Shown here: piece after piece, positions 1-5,520 of the stretch | Layout: every line of letters begins with the position of its first letter | Numbering within the stretch: position 1 is the first letter of the stretch | Source: a bacterium | GTDB lineage: Bacteria > Patescibacteriota > Patescibacteriia > UBA1558 > GWA2-36-10 | Length of the DNA stretch: 5,562 bases | NCBI GenBank assembly: GCA_030690875.1 | Contig: JAUYFP010000076.1 | Location: 1 to 5,562 of the forward strand | Direction: 5' to 3' | Notes under the pieces: model-generated | What the model saw: the letters and a program-made list of their open reading frames with translations, nothing else | Told to the model about the DNA's origin: nothing | Databases searched by the model: none | Position numbers and translations under genes: made by a program

Positions 1-219
1 AATAAAACTTGGACTTTTAAAGTTGGCGGTCAGCTAGCCAAGCAGATGACAGTTTTTTTGTTGATTGCCGGCAGTGGCATTTTATTAAATAATTTGATTT
101 TATATTTATTAGTAGAATATGGACACTGGTGGTATATTTATGCAAAAATAATCGCCGCCGCTATTGTAACTATTAGTAATTTTTTTGGCAATAAGTATTT
201 TACTTTTAGGGCAAGATAA
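1..219 (+). CDS. GtrA-like membrane protein, C-terminal part (5' end outside window)
   Basis: The frame is open from base 1 to the TAA at 217-219 and gives 72 residues. The piece contains two hydrophobic helices (about residues 17-40 and 44-63). The motif NKTWTF precedes the first helix and NKYFTF follows the second. This repeated N-K-x-[WF]-T-F motif at the ends of membrane hairpins is typical of the GtrA family (small proteins with four membrane segments), so the window holds the second hairpin. GtrA proteins are thought to help move polyprenyl-phosphate-linked sugars across the membrane for glycosylation of surface polymers; that role is family knowledge, not shown here. In Patescibacteria such a domain is often fused behind a glycosyltransferase, and the missing N-terminal part could include one. 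The stop lies 4 bases before the next start, so the two genes are probably co-transcribed. Confidence 0.8.
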   Translation, partial: NKTWTFKVGGQLAKQMTVFLLIAGSGILLNNLILYLLVEYGHWWYIYAKIIAAAIVTISNFFGNKYFTFRAR

Positions 220-223
220 ATTT

Positions 224-1504
224 ATGGAAAATTTTAAACCTGAGACAGAGCCACGAGAATCAGTAGAACGCCTAATTGAAGCCTCGCTTGAACATGGTAT
301 TAAGTTTGATGAAGGGCAAAATGCCATAGTTTTGGAAGTTGACCCCAATGATTTGGAGCCGGAAATCAGGCAACAGTTTTTTTCTTTCCCAGAAAGTGAA
401 ACTGCGGACAAGTTGTCGGAGGATAAAACTTTTGTGTCCAAAGTTTTGCGGGTTTTTAGCGCTGGTCGCAGTCAAAAAGAGGCGGAAAATCAAATAAAAG
501 CTAAAGACATTATTGACAGCCAAAGTGAAGAGGAAAGAGCTAAATTGGCCAAGGTGCCAGAGATATATTTTCATCAAGATATAAGTATCCACAATGATGA
601 TTTAAAACAAAAATTACGCCAAGCGGGCGTTGAGGTTTCTGGTGATAAATTGGGTGTGTTGTTGATGTATAGGGTGAGGGGAGTTGATTTTTTAAATTAC
701 CTTTTGCAAGAAGCCATTAAAAGAACTCCGGATAAGAAATTGAAAAATCGTTCGTCGGCGGAATTTGCCAAAAAGCAGTTGGAAAAATCTAAATCAAGTT
801 TAAGCACCGAAGAGGTATTCAAAGTAGCTAGCGCTTTAATTGGTTTTGAAGCCAGTGATCGAGTGAGGATGAATAACACTAATCGTGATAGATTATTGGT
901 CTATTTACAGCAACACGATTTTGTTTTAGATGAAAAAATATTTAACAAGTTGGAGAGAACTCTTAAATTATTAAATGCTAATAATTTTTATCATAATGAT
1001 TTAACTGAAAGAAACGCCATGCTTGAATTTGATGAGGAAGGAAATATAAAAGATATTTATCTGATTGATTTTGAAAAAGCGGCTGATTTTTCTGATAAAG
1101 ATTTTGGTGGCGAGATGGCTATTTTAGGTCATTACAAAGAATCGCTTAAAAGCAAAGACGAAAAGCTAGAAGAAGTGGTGGAACAAACAATAGCCAGCGG
1201 AGAAAAATTAAGACTAAGGGTGGCTAAAGCCAAGCCGATTGAATATGGTGATTTGCAAGAGCAAATATTAAGTATTTTAGGTAATGAAGATTCAAATAAT
1301 ATTGCTTCGCAGGAAAAGTTAGTTTTTGCCTTAGCTGAAGGATTGGTAAAAGATCAAGCCCATGAACTCTTGGCCGCTGTATTATTTGATTTAGCTAAGA
1401 CTGATGCCGATAGAGTCAAAAAGTATATTAGCGCTAGACTAGCCAGTAAAGAAATAAATAATCAATATCATAATCTTTTGTCTAGAATAAATACTAAAAT
1501 ATAA
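224..1504 (+). CDS. Protein-kinase-like fold protein (possible phosphotransferase)
   Basis: This is a soluble protein of 426 residues with no signal peptide or membrane segment. A kinase-like core can be followed. GQNAIV (31-36) could be a degenerate glycine-rich loop and K73 in SKVLRV the ATP-binding lysine. A following helix rich in E and K holds E86 or E88, and LLMYRVRGVDF (146-156) resembles the hinge. The catalytic loop HNDLTERN (257-264) has D259 and N264, and LIDFE (280-284) is a metal-binding DFE in place of DFG. Residues about 160-245 form a charged helical insertion, and about 130 mostly helical residues follow the DFE. The pattern suits atypical families (RIO, lipopolysaccharide kinase, aminoglycoside phosphotransferase-like) better than ordinary Ser/Thr kinases; the substrate cannot be told. 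ATG at 224 is preferred over an in-frame TTG at 185, which overlaps the GtrA gene and has no ribosome binding site. The only SD-like sequence before 224 is a weak AGGG about 13 bases upstream. Confidence 0.7.
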   Translation: MENFKPETEPRESVERLIEASLEHGIKFDEGQNAIVLEVDPNDLEPEIRQQFFSFPESETADKLSEDKTFVSKVLRVFSAGRSQKEAENQIKAKDIIDSQSEEERAKLAKVPEIYFHQDISIHNDDLKQKLRQAGVEVSGDKLGVLLMYRVRGVDFLNYLLQEAIKRTPDKKLKNRSSAEFAKKQLEKSKSSLSTEEVFKVASALIGFEASDRVRMNNTNRDRLLVYLQQHDFVLDEKIFNKLERTLKLLNANNFYHNDLTERNAMLEFDEEGNIKDIYLIDFEKAADFSDKDFGGEMAILGHYKESLKSKDEKLEEVVEQTIASGEKLRLRVAKAKPIEYGDLQEQILSILGNEDSNNIASQEKLVFALAEGLVKDQAHELLAAVLFDLAKTDADRVKKYISARLASKEINNQYHNLLSRINTKI

Positions 1505-1528
1505 ATATTTTACATTTTAAGGAGTTAT

Positions 1529-1564
1529 AAAAAAAGATCCGCCAGCGCGCATGCGCGCTGGCGG
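1529..1564 (-). terminator. Rho-independent terminator with perfect 26-bp palindrome
   Basis: Bases 1539-1564 form a perfect palindrome with 13-base arms (CCGCCAGCGCGCA and its complement) and no spacer, so RNA would fold with a tetraloop at the CAUG centre. Read on the minus strand, the hairpin is followed by ATC and then seven T (complement of A 1529-1535), the layout of an intrinsic terminator. It starts 6 bases past the stop of the lipoprotein gene ending at 1571. Read on the plus strand the hairpin is followed by GGCAGTCTATTTC, so termination of the kinase-like gene there would be weaker. The arms are strikingly GC-rich for this AT-rich region. Confidence 0.8.
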
Positions 1565-1570
1565 GGCAGT

Positions 1571-2248
1571 CTATTTCTTGTGGCCCAATTTATCCTCGTG
1601 CCACAGAGCATCGATAAGCAAACCTATCGTGCGAGCATGTATTACTGCTTTTTCTGGTTGACTGTAGCACTCAAGAATGTGTTGTTGACTGATTTCCGTC
1701 AGGAAATCTCGGTCAGCGTCATTTGGGCCAAGTTGGCCGATTGTCTTGGCGTAAAAATTAGCCATGCTCATTGGGTCAGCTCCGTTTGCAACTTCTTGCG
1801 CAAAAAGATCCAGGTTGTATCGAGCATATTGGGTATTGACCCGCACGCTTTGCTTGAAGTTTTCTGTGATTATGACGCTACAATCCTTATCTTCGCCATA
1901 ATACATTTTGGCAAAAGCTACACCCAACTCATCGGCATAAAGTAATAATGTGTTGCGTCCCCAAGGGCCGGTGGATGTACTTTTGACCATTATAATGTCG
2001 ACTTTTTGCGGGAGCTGGATTTTTTCTCGCAAAATGGCTGGTGTTATGGGCTTACTATGTTTTTTGTAGTAGTCCCAGGTTACCTCGGCCGCTTTTTTGG
2101 TAACCTTGACGCAAGCTTCCTGGTTGTCGAAGTCAGTCAATGAGCTTAGGTTGTTGTTGTTGCATCCAACGAAGAGTCTGCATCCAACGAAGAGTACAAT
2201 GATGACGAGGATGATGAGGACAGCGGAGATTTTGAGTTCACTTAACAT
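1571..2248 (-). CDS. Predicted lipoprotein of unknown function
   Basis: The protein has 225 residues. I do not recognise its family. The N-terminus MLSELK is followed by a strongly hydrophobic stretch (residues 7-22) and two cysteines in lipobox-like settings, LFVGC ending at C23 and again LFVGC ending at C29. Then comes an Asn/Ser-rich linker (30-42). This suits a lipoprotein signal with lipidation at one of these cysteines, or a simple membrane anchor. The remaining ~180 residues are soluble, mixed charged and predicted largely helical, with cysteines at 46, 123 and 194 that could pair if exported. ATG at 2248 is chosen because AGAGAGG lies 5 bases upstream; a TTG at 2299 would extend the frame by 17 residues but has no such site. 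The gene stands alone between its own promoter and terminator. Its GC content and codon use look higher than those of its neighbours, which may point to a different origin. A 121-codon frame on the opposite strand (1580-1945) is judged a shadow. Confidence 0.72.
   Translation of the reverse strand: MLSELKISAVLIILVIIVLFVGCRLFVGCNNNNLSSLTDFDNQEACVKVTKKAAEVTWDYYKKHSKPITPAILREKIQLPQKVDIIMVKSTSTGPWGRNTLLLYADELGVAFAKMYYGEDKDCSVIITENFKQSVRVNTQYARYNLDLFAQEVANGADPMSMANFYAKTIGQLGPNDADRDFLTEISQQHILECYSQPEKAVIHARTIGLLIDALWHEDKLGHKK
2161..2195 (-). repeat. Tandem 18-bp duplication encoding doubled lipobox
   Basis: A 17-base sequence, TGCATCCAACGAAGAGT on the plus strand, occurs at 2161-2177 and again exactly at 2179-2195, a period of 18 bases or six codons. 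It keeps the reading frame and duplicates LFVGC in the lipoprotein, giving LFVGC-R-LFVGC-N. The copies are identical at DNA level, so the duplication looks recent or is maintained. Confidence 0.9.
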
Positions 2249-2253
2249 GGTAG

Positions 2254-2260
2254 CCTCTCT
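2254..2260 (-). promoter_or_regulatory. Ribosome binding site of the lipoprotein gene
   Basis: The minus strand reads AGAGAGG here, 5 bases before the ATG at 2248. It is the best Shine-Dalgarno match near any start on this strand in the window and decides between the ATG and the upstream TTG. Confidence 0.75.
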
Positions 2261-2314
2261 TTCATGTGAAGAACAAACTTGACGGCGGAATTGAATCAAG
2301 AGTCAGTATATTCT

Positions 2315-2343
2315 ATACTATATATTAATTATATTTTAGTCAA
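2315..2343 (-). promoter_or_regulatory. Candidate sigma-70-type promoter of the lipoprotein gene
   Basis: On the minus strand TTGACT (2338-2343) is a five-of-six match to the -35 consensus. Exactly 17 bases later comes TAGTAT (2315-2320), a four-of-six match to the -10 consensus, in a very AT-rich setting. Transcription would start near 2308, giving a leader of about 60 bases before the ATG at 2248. Overlapping alternatives such as TATAGT (15-base spacing) make the exact -10 uncertain. Confidence 0.5.
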
Positions 2344-2347
2344 GGAT

Positions 2348-2383
2348 AAAAAAACCGCCCTTTGCTTATGCTCGGAGCGGTTT
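2348..2383 (-). terminator. Rho-independent terminator of the transketolase operon
   Basis: On the minus strand AAACCGC (2377-2383) pairs with GCGGTTT (2352-2358), with a short inner GC/GC stem around ATAA, and runs into seven T (complement of A 2348-2354). It begins 11 bases beyond the stop of the fusion gene at 2395. The next promoter (-35 at 2338-2343) starts only 4 bases after the T run. Confidence 0.8.
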
Positions 2384-2394
2384 CTTAAATAAAA

Positions 2395-4359
2395 TTAAAT
2401 CATTTTTTTAAATTCCTCAACCATGGGCACCTGTTCTGGATTATGGTTGTAATTTTTAGCATTGTAATATGAAGCCCAATCGGCAATGAGCAGGTTGGAA
2501 AATATTTTTTGCCATTTATTTTTGCCTGCCAGCTTTAAATTTATAGTTGGCAAATTTCTTTTTTTATATAACTTGGCGGTAACCAGCATTCTTTTTTGAA
2601 TTTGTTTATGGTCAGTATCATCGCTGATAAATATAAAGAAAAAGTTTTGAGAAAGTTTTTTGCTCTCCGGGGAAATATCAAAACCAGTCATTTCGTTGTG
2701 GTTTAATTCCGGCAGAGTATTGCAAAAAGCCGGAATTTTGCTGTTTTCATTGAATTTTATTTTCCAATTATAGGCAATGGCATAATTATTTTCGGAGGAG
2801 TAAATTACTGGAATTTTATTTTTGAGCATTTTGGCTATTGTTTTGCCTTTGGCTTCATAGTTTTTTCCTTTGAGAGTTTTAGCTAAGTTGCCGATTTCAG
2901 CATAAGCTTGATTTTGGCCCAGGGCTTTTAAAATAGCGCGGCAGTTTAATCCCAAAGCACAGCGCGGTTGGATGCCCCAATTAGGCATTTGAATATAGGG
3001 CAAATTGTTTTTTTTGGCTAGCGATATCAATTTACCACCAGTAGCAATAACTATGATGTTTAGTTTTTTCTTGGTGGCAATTTTTAATCCGTCTAGCACT
3101 TCCTCAGTATTGCCGGAATAGGAATTGGCGATTATTAGAGATTGTTTTAAGTCTTTGTCGGCTAATTCCGGCAAGCCATAATTTTTATGAATTAGCAAAT
3201 CAATTTGGGGATTGTAATTTTTTATCAAATCAGCCGCCAAATGCGAACCGCCCATGCCTAAAATTATAAATTTTTTGGCCACAGCATATTTTTTGCGATT
3301 AGCTATGGTCGGATTATAGGTAAATTGTTTTTGAATGTCTAAAAATACTTGGCGCATATATTTATTATTAGCTAATCTTAATAATTTTAAAGTAGCCCTT
3401 ACTATATTTGGGTAGCTTAAAGCATATTTTTCCCAGAGCTCCTCTGGCGAGCCAGATTCACCAAAACAATCTTTGACGCCGATTATTTTCATTGGCAGAG
3501 GATAATTTTCCGCTAGCATTTCGGCAATAGCCGAGCCCAACCCGCCAGCTTGCTGATGATCTTCTATACTTATGAGGCCTTTGGTTTTTTTGACGCTACG
3601 CAAAATAGTGGCCTTATCGAGCGGTTTAATGGTATGACAATTTATAATCTCAACTGAAATGTTTTTTTTCTTTAATTCATTGCCGGCTAGAATCGCTTGT
3701 TCTAAAATTGGACCACAGCCGATTATAGTTAGGTCTTGACCGGTTTTAAGAATATTAGCTTTGCCGATTTTGAATGAAGAATTATTAGTGGTAATAGCGG
3801 CGTCAGCTTGTCTGGTCAGACGAATATAGACTGGGCCATTTATTTTGGCCGCTTCAATAGTTGCTTTTTTTGCTTCATAATAATCAGCTGGAGCAATGAC
3901 CGTCATATTTGGCAAGACGCGCATCATAGCTATATCTTCCAGCGCTTGGTGGCTGGCGCCGTCAGGCCCGACTGACAGGCCAGTATGTGAAGCAATTATT
4001 TTTACATTGGCCTTTGAGTAGCAAACGCTTACTCTGATTTGATCCCAGTTTCTTCCTGGACTAAATACGCCGAAGCTGGCAACGTAGGGAATTTTGCCCG
4101 ATAAGGCCAATCCAGCGGCAATGCCCATCATATTTTGCTCAGCTACTCCCACTTCAAAAAATCTTTGGGGGAATTTCTGGCCGAATTTTTCCACGCGAGT
4201 TGATTCAGCTAAGTCGGCCGAGACAACCACAATACTTTTATTTTTTTTACCCAAATAAAGCATGGCTTCGCCGAAACCATCGCGAGTGGATTTTTTTTCG
4301 GTTGACGAAATATTTCTAGCTATTGATTTTCCGATTTTGTTTTTTTTATTAGACGGCAT
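2395..4359 (-). CDS. Transketolase C-terminal subunit fused to bifunctional phosphoglucose/phosphomannose isomerase
   Basis: The protein has 654 residues and two complete modules in one frame. Residues about 24-328 are the C-terminal half of transketolase (pyrimidine-binding and C-terminal domains). GVAEQNM (71-77) carries the glutamate E74 that activates thiamine diphosphate, HTGLSVGPDGASHQ (125-138) is a substrate/cofactor loop, and GPVYIRLTRQ (175-184) and EDHQQAGGLGSAI (266-278) are family hallmarks. Residues about 335-654 are a SIS-fold PGI/PMI, interconverting fructose 6-, glucose 6- and mannose 6-phosphate. GMGGS (368-372) and SYSGNTEE (413-420) bind the sugar phosphate. E538 and ELNHNE with H554 have the 16-residue spacing I recall for the catalytic Glu and His of the Pyrobaculum enzyme, and the C-terminal VPMVEEFKK supplies lysines. 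The 320-residue length is normal for a stand-alone enzyme. The linker is very short (about 329-334). M335 (ATG at 3357) could be an old start, but no SD-like sequence precedes it and no stop separates the halves. The start at 4359 overlaps the upstream gene by 11 bases and lacks a clear ribosome binding site, suggesting translational coupling. The N-terminal 24 residues are a Lys/Asn-rich extension. Confidence 0.9.
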   Translation of the reverse strand: MPSNKKNKIGKSIARNISSTEKKSTRDGFGEAMLYLGKKNKSIVVVSADLAESTRVEKFGQKFPQRFFEVGVAEQNMMGIAAGLALSGKIPYVASFGVFSPGRNWDQIRVSVCYSKANVKIIASHTGLSVGPDGASHQALEDIAMMRVLPNMTVIAPADYYEAKKATIEAAKINGPVYIRLTRQADAAITTNNSSFKIGKANILKTGQDLTIIGCGPILEQAILAGNELKKKNISVEIINCHTIKPLDKATILRSVKKTKGLISIEDHQQAGGLGSAIAEMLAENYPLPMKIIGVKDCFGESGSPEELWEKYALSYPNIVRATLKLLRLANNKYMRQVFLDIQKQFTYNPTIANRKKYAVAKKFIILGMGGSHLAADLIKNYNPQIDLLIHKNYGLPELADKDLKQSLIIANSYSGNTEEVLDGLKIATKKKLNIIVIATGGKLISLAKKNNLPYIQMPNWGIQPRCALGLNCRAILKALGQNQAYAEIGNLAKTLKGKNYEAKGKTIAKMLKNKIPVIYSSENNYAIAYNWKIKFNENSKIPAFCNTLPELNHNEMTGFDISPESKKLSQNFFFIFISDDTDHKQIQKRMLVTAKLYKKRNLPTINLKLAGKNKWQKIFSNLLIADWASYYNAKNYNHNPEQVPMVEEFKKMI

Positions 4360-5173
4360 TTTTCAATTGTTTTAAAGCTTTTTCAGCTTCAATTTTATTA
4401 GGGGCTTTGCCATGCCAGTTAAAATCATTTTCCATAAAACTGACGCCTTTGCCCAAAATAGTTTTGGCAATAATTGCCACCGGCGCTTTGGTCTGTCTAG
4501 CTTTATTTAAAGCGTTAATTATTTGTTTGTAGTTGTGGCCGTTTATTTCTATTACTTGCCAGCCAAAAGACAAGTATTTCTTTTTGAGCGGATCTAATGG
4601 CATTATGTCTTTGGTATAGCCATCAATTTGAATACCGTTTTTATCAACAATAACTATCAGGTTGTTCAGCTTGAATTTTTTGGCTGACATAACTGCTTCC
4701 CAAAGCTGGCCTTCGTTGTGTTCGCCGTCGCTGCTTATACAAAATATTTGTTGTTCTCTTTTGTCTAGTCTGGCGGCTAAGGCCATACCAACTGCCTGAG
4801 AAATTCCCTGTCCTAGTGGTCCGCTAGACACTTCTACTCCGGGCAAAGACAAGTTGTGCGGGTGGCCCTGTAATTGGCTATTTAATCTTCTCAAAGTTTT
4901 GAGTTTTACCAAAGGAAAATAGCCGGCTCGGGCTAAGCTAGCGTATAGTATTGGGCAAATATGGCCGTTGGATAAAACTAATTTATCCCGATGATGATTA
5001 TTGGGAGAGGCCGGGCTGTGTTTTAAAACATTAAAATACAAAACAGCAAAAATATCCGCCATGCCCAGTGATCCACCAGGATGACCTGAACCAGCTCGAG
5101 TAAGCATTTCAATAACATCTTGCCTTAATCGGTTGGCGATTGTTTTTAATTCTTTTGGAGAAGCTTTTCTCAT
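4349..5173 (-). CDS. Transketolase N-terminal subunit
   Basis: The protein has 274 residues, the usual size for the thiamine-diphosphate-binding half of a split transketolase. With the next gene it should form the enzyme moving two-carbon ketol units between sugar phosphates in the non-oxidative pentose phosphate pathway, in the cytoplasm. Hallmarks in order are GSGHPGGSLGMADI (28-41, H31), LSNGH (67-71, H71), QGHP (102-105, H104) and GVEVSSGPLGQG (112-123). The diphosphate/metal motif is SDGEHNEG (148-155) with DKNGIQIDG (177-185), D149 and N179 being expected Mg2+ ligands. KTILGKG (237-243) and NWHG (252-255) follow. Serine replaces the first glycine of the usual GDG, a change also common in split enzymes. 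The ATG at 5173 has AGGG about 9 bases upstream (in ACAGGGCAAATT), a moderate ribosome binding site. The stop overlaps the start of the fusion gene by 11 bases, so the two subunits are almost certainly made together. Confidence 0.93.
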   Translation of the reverse strand: MRKASPKELKTIANRLRQDVIEMLTRAGSGHPGGSLGMADIFAVLYFNVLKHSPASPNNHHRDKLVLSNGHICPILYASLARAGYFPLVKLKTLRRLNSQLQGHPHNLSLPGVEVSSGPLGQGISQAVGMALAARLDKREQQIFCISSDGEHNEGQLWEAVMSAKKFKLNNLIVIVDKNGIQIDGYTKDIMPLDPLKKKYLSFGWQVIEINGHNYKQIINALNKARQTKAPVAIIAKTILGKGVSFMENDFNWHGKAPNKIEAEKALKQLKNAV

Positions 5174-5174
5174 A

Positions 5175-5192
5175 ATTTGCCCTGTTAAATAA
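5175..5192. repeat. Left arm of 18-bp inverted repeat
   Basis: ATTTGCCCTGTTAAATAA here is the exact reverse complement of 5274-5291, with 81 bases between the arms. This arm contains the ribosome binding region of the transketolase N-subunit gene, starting one base upstream of its ATG (5171-5173). Confidence 0.9.
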
Positions 5193-5215
5193 TTTTTAAA
5201 CTAAGTTTAAAAATT
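5191..5215. repeat. AT-rich palindrome with 11-bp arms (possible operator)
   Basis: AATTTTTAAAC (5191-5201) and GTTTAAAAATT (5205-5215) are perfect inverted repeats around TAA. The palindrome lies in the predicted leader of the transketolase operon, between the candidate -10 and the ribosome binding site. It could be a repressor site or a weak RNA hairpin; its AT-richness makes chance symmetry more likely than usual. Confidence 0.55.
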
Positions 5216-5254
5216 AAATTCAAATTATTATGATTTGTGTTTAGCTGTGATTTT

Positions 5255-5263
5255 AGTATATCA
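5255..5263 (-). promoter_or_regulatory. Candidate extended -10 promoter of the transketolase operon
   Basis: The minus strand reads TGATATACT, an extended -10 element (TG, one base, then TATACT, five of six to consensus). No good -35 is seen at 17 bases (TGTTAA at 5278-5283, inside the right arm of the inverted repeat), which is tolerable for an extended -10. Transcription would begin near 5248, about 75 bases before the ATG at 5173. Confidence 0.4.
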
Positions 5264-5273
5264 AAATTTTAAT

Positions 5274-5291
5274 TTATTTAACAGGGCAAAT
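5274..5291. repeat. Right arm of 18-bp inverted repeat
   Basis: TTATTTAACAGGGCAAAT is the exact reverse complement of 5175-5192. It duplicates, facing the other way, the ribosome-binding region of the transketolase gene, but no ATG follows it. It ends exactly where the terminal repeat of the 150-bp element begins (5292), and it covers the expected -35 region of the candidate promoter. Confidence 0.9.
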
Positions 5292-5441
5292 AAAATAAAA
5301 ACTATTGGCTTAGTCCATTTTCTTTAACCCCCTAAATCCCCCGTTCGGCCGAGCTCACGGCCGAAGCCTTGACAGGGGGACTTGATAATCCTTCCCTGTT
5401 AAGGGGAGCTTGGAGGGGTTAAGGCCAATAGTGTTTATTTT
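5292..5441. repeat. MITE/REP-like element with terminal inverted repeats and branched fold
   Basis: The ends, 5292-5312 and 5420-5441, are inverted repeats with one mismatch and one extra base, centred on ACTATTGGC and GCCAATAGT. Inside, TTAACCCC (5324-5331) pairs with GGGGTTAA (5415-5422), and AAATCCCCC (5334-5342) pairs with GGGGGACTT (5375-5383) with one G-T type mismatch. That arm encloses a perfect hairpin TTCGGCCG (5344-5351) / CGGCCGAA (5358-5365). A further small arm, TCCC/GGGGA, lies at 5393-5407. The result is a cloverleaf-like fold. Blocks like CCCCCTAAATCCCCC and GGGGGACTT recur in dispersed intergenic repeats of several bacteria, as I recall. No coding potential is seen. T-rich sequence beyond the stem in both orientations could also let it act as a terminator, yet it lies between divergent genes where none is needed. 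Confidence 0.7.
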
Positions 5442-5520
5442 TTGAAGCTATTTAATAATTTCCTCGGTGTTTATCGGAATTTCGATTTTATTTTTTATAA
5501 AAATTATACTGAGGATAAAA

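Larger units (their letters stand above)
5174..5520. other. Gene-free divergent intergenic region (347 bp)
   Basis: I see no credible coding frame here. From left to right it holds the transketolase leader with the inverted-repeat arm and AT-rich palindrome, the candidate extended -10, the second repeat arm, the 150-bp element (5292-5441), and about 80 AT-rich bases before the gene at 5521. Those last bases should carry the promoter of the rightward gene, with AT-rich -10-like sequences around 5495-5508, but no convincing -35/-10 pair. Confidence 0.7.

Noticed and set aside
185..223. In-frame TTG at 185 giving a 13-residue longer kinase-like protein
   Set aside because: It overlaps the GtrA coding region by 35 bases, has no Shine-Dalgarno sequence, and the extra residues are just the GtrA helix end read in another frame.
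1519..1524. AAGGAG, a perfect Shine-Dalgarno-like hexamer after the kinase-like gene
   Set aside because: No start codon with an open frame follows within reach; the next ATG lies inside the terminator palindrome.
1580..1945. 121-codon plus-strand frame opposite the lipoprotein gene
   Set aside because: The minus-strand gene is longer and has a ribosome binding site, a candidate promoter and a terminator; the plus frame has no such signals and no recognisable motif.
2242..2265. Seven-codon upstream frame (MKERLPC) on the minus strand overlapping the lipoprotein start
   Set aside because: No ribosome binding site precedes it and its codons simply read through the real SD and ATG; most likely chance.
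4340..4347. Run of eight T (eight A on the coding strand) near the start of the fusion gene, considered as a frameshift or slippage site
   Set aside because: The frame is intact on both sides and the run encodes Lys/Asn residues in a non-conserved N-terminal extension; similar homopolymers occur elsewhere in this AT-rich sequence.
148..4700. CRISPR arrays, tRNA or rRNA genes, transposase genes
   Set aside because: No regularly spaced repeats, no tRNA-like or rRNA-like sequence and no transposase motif were seen in the window.
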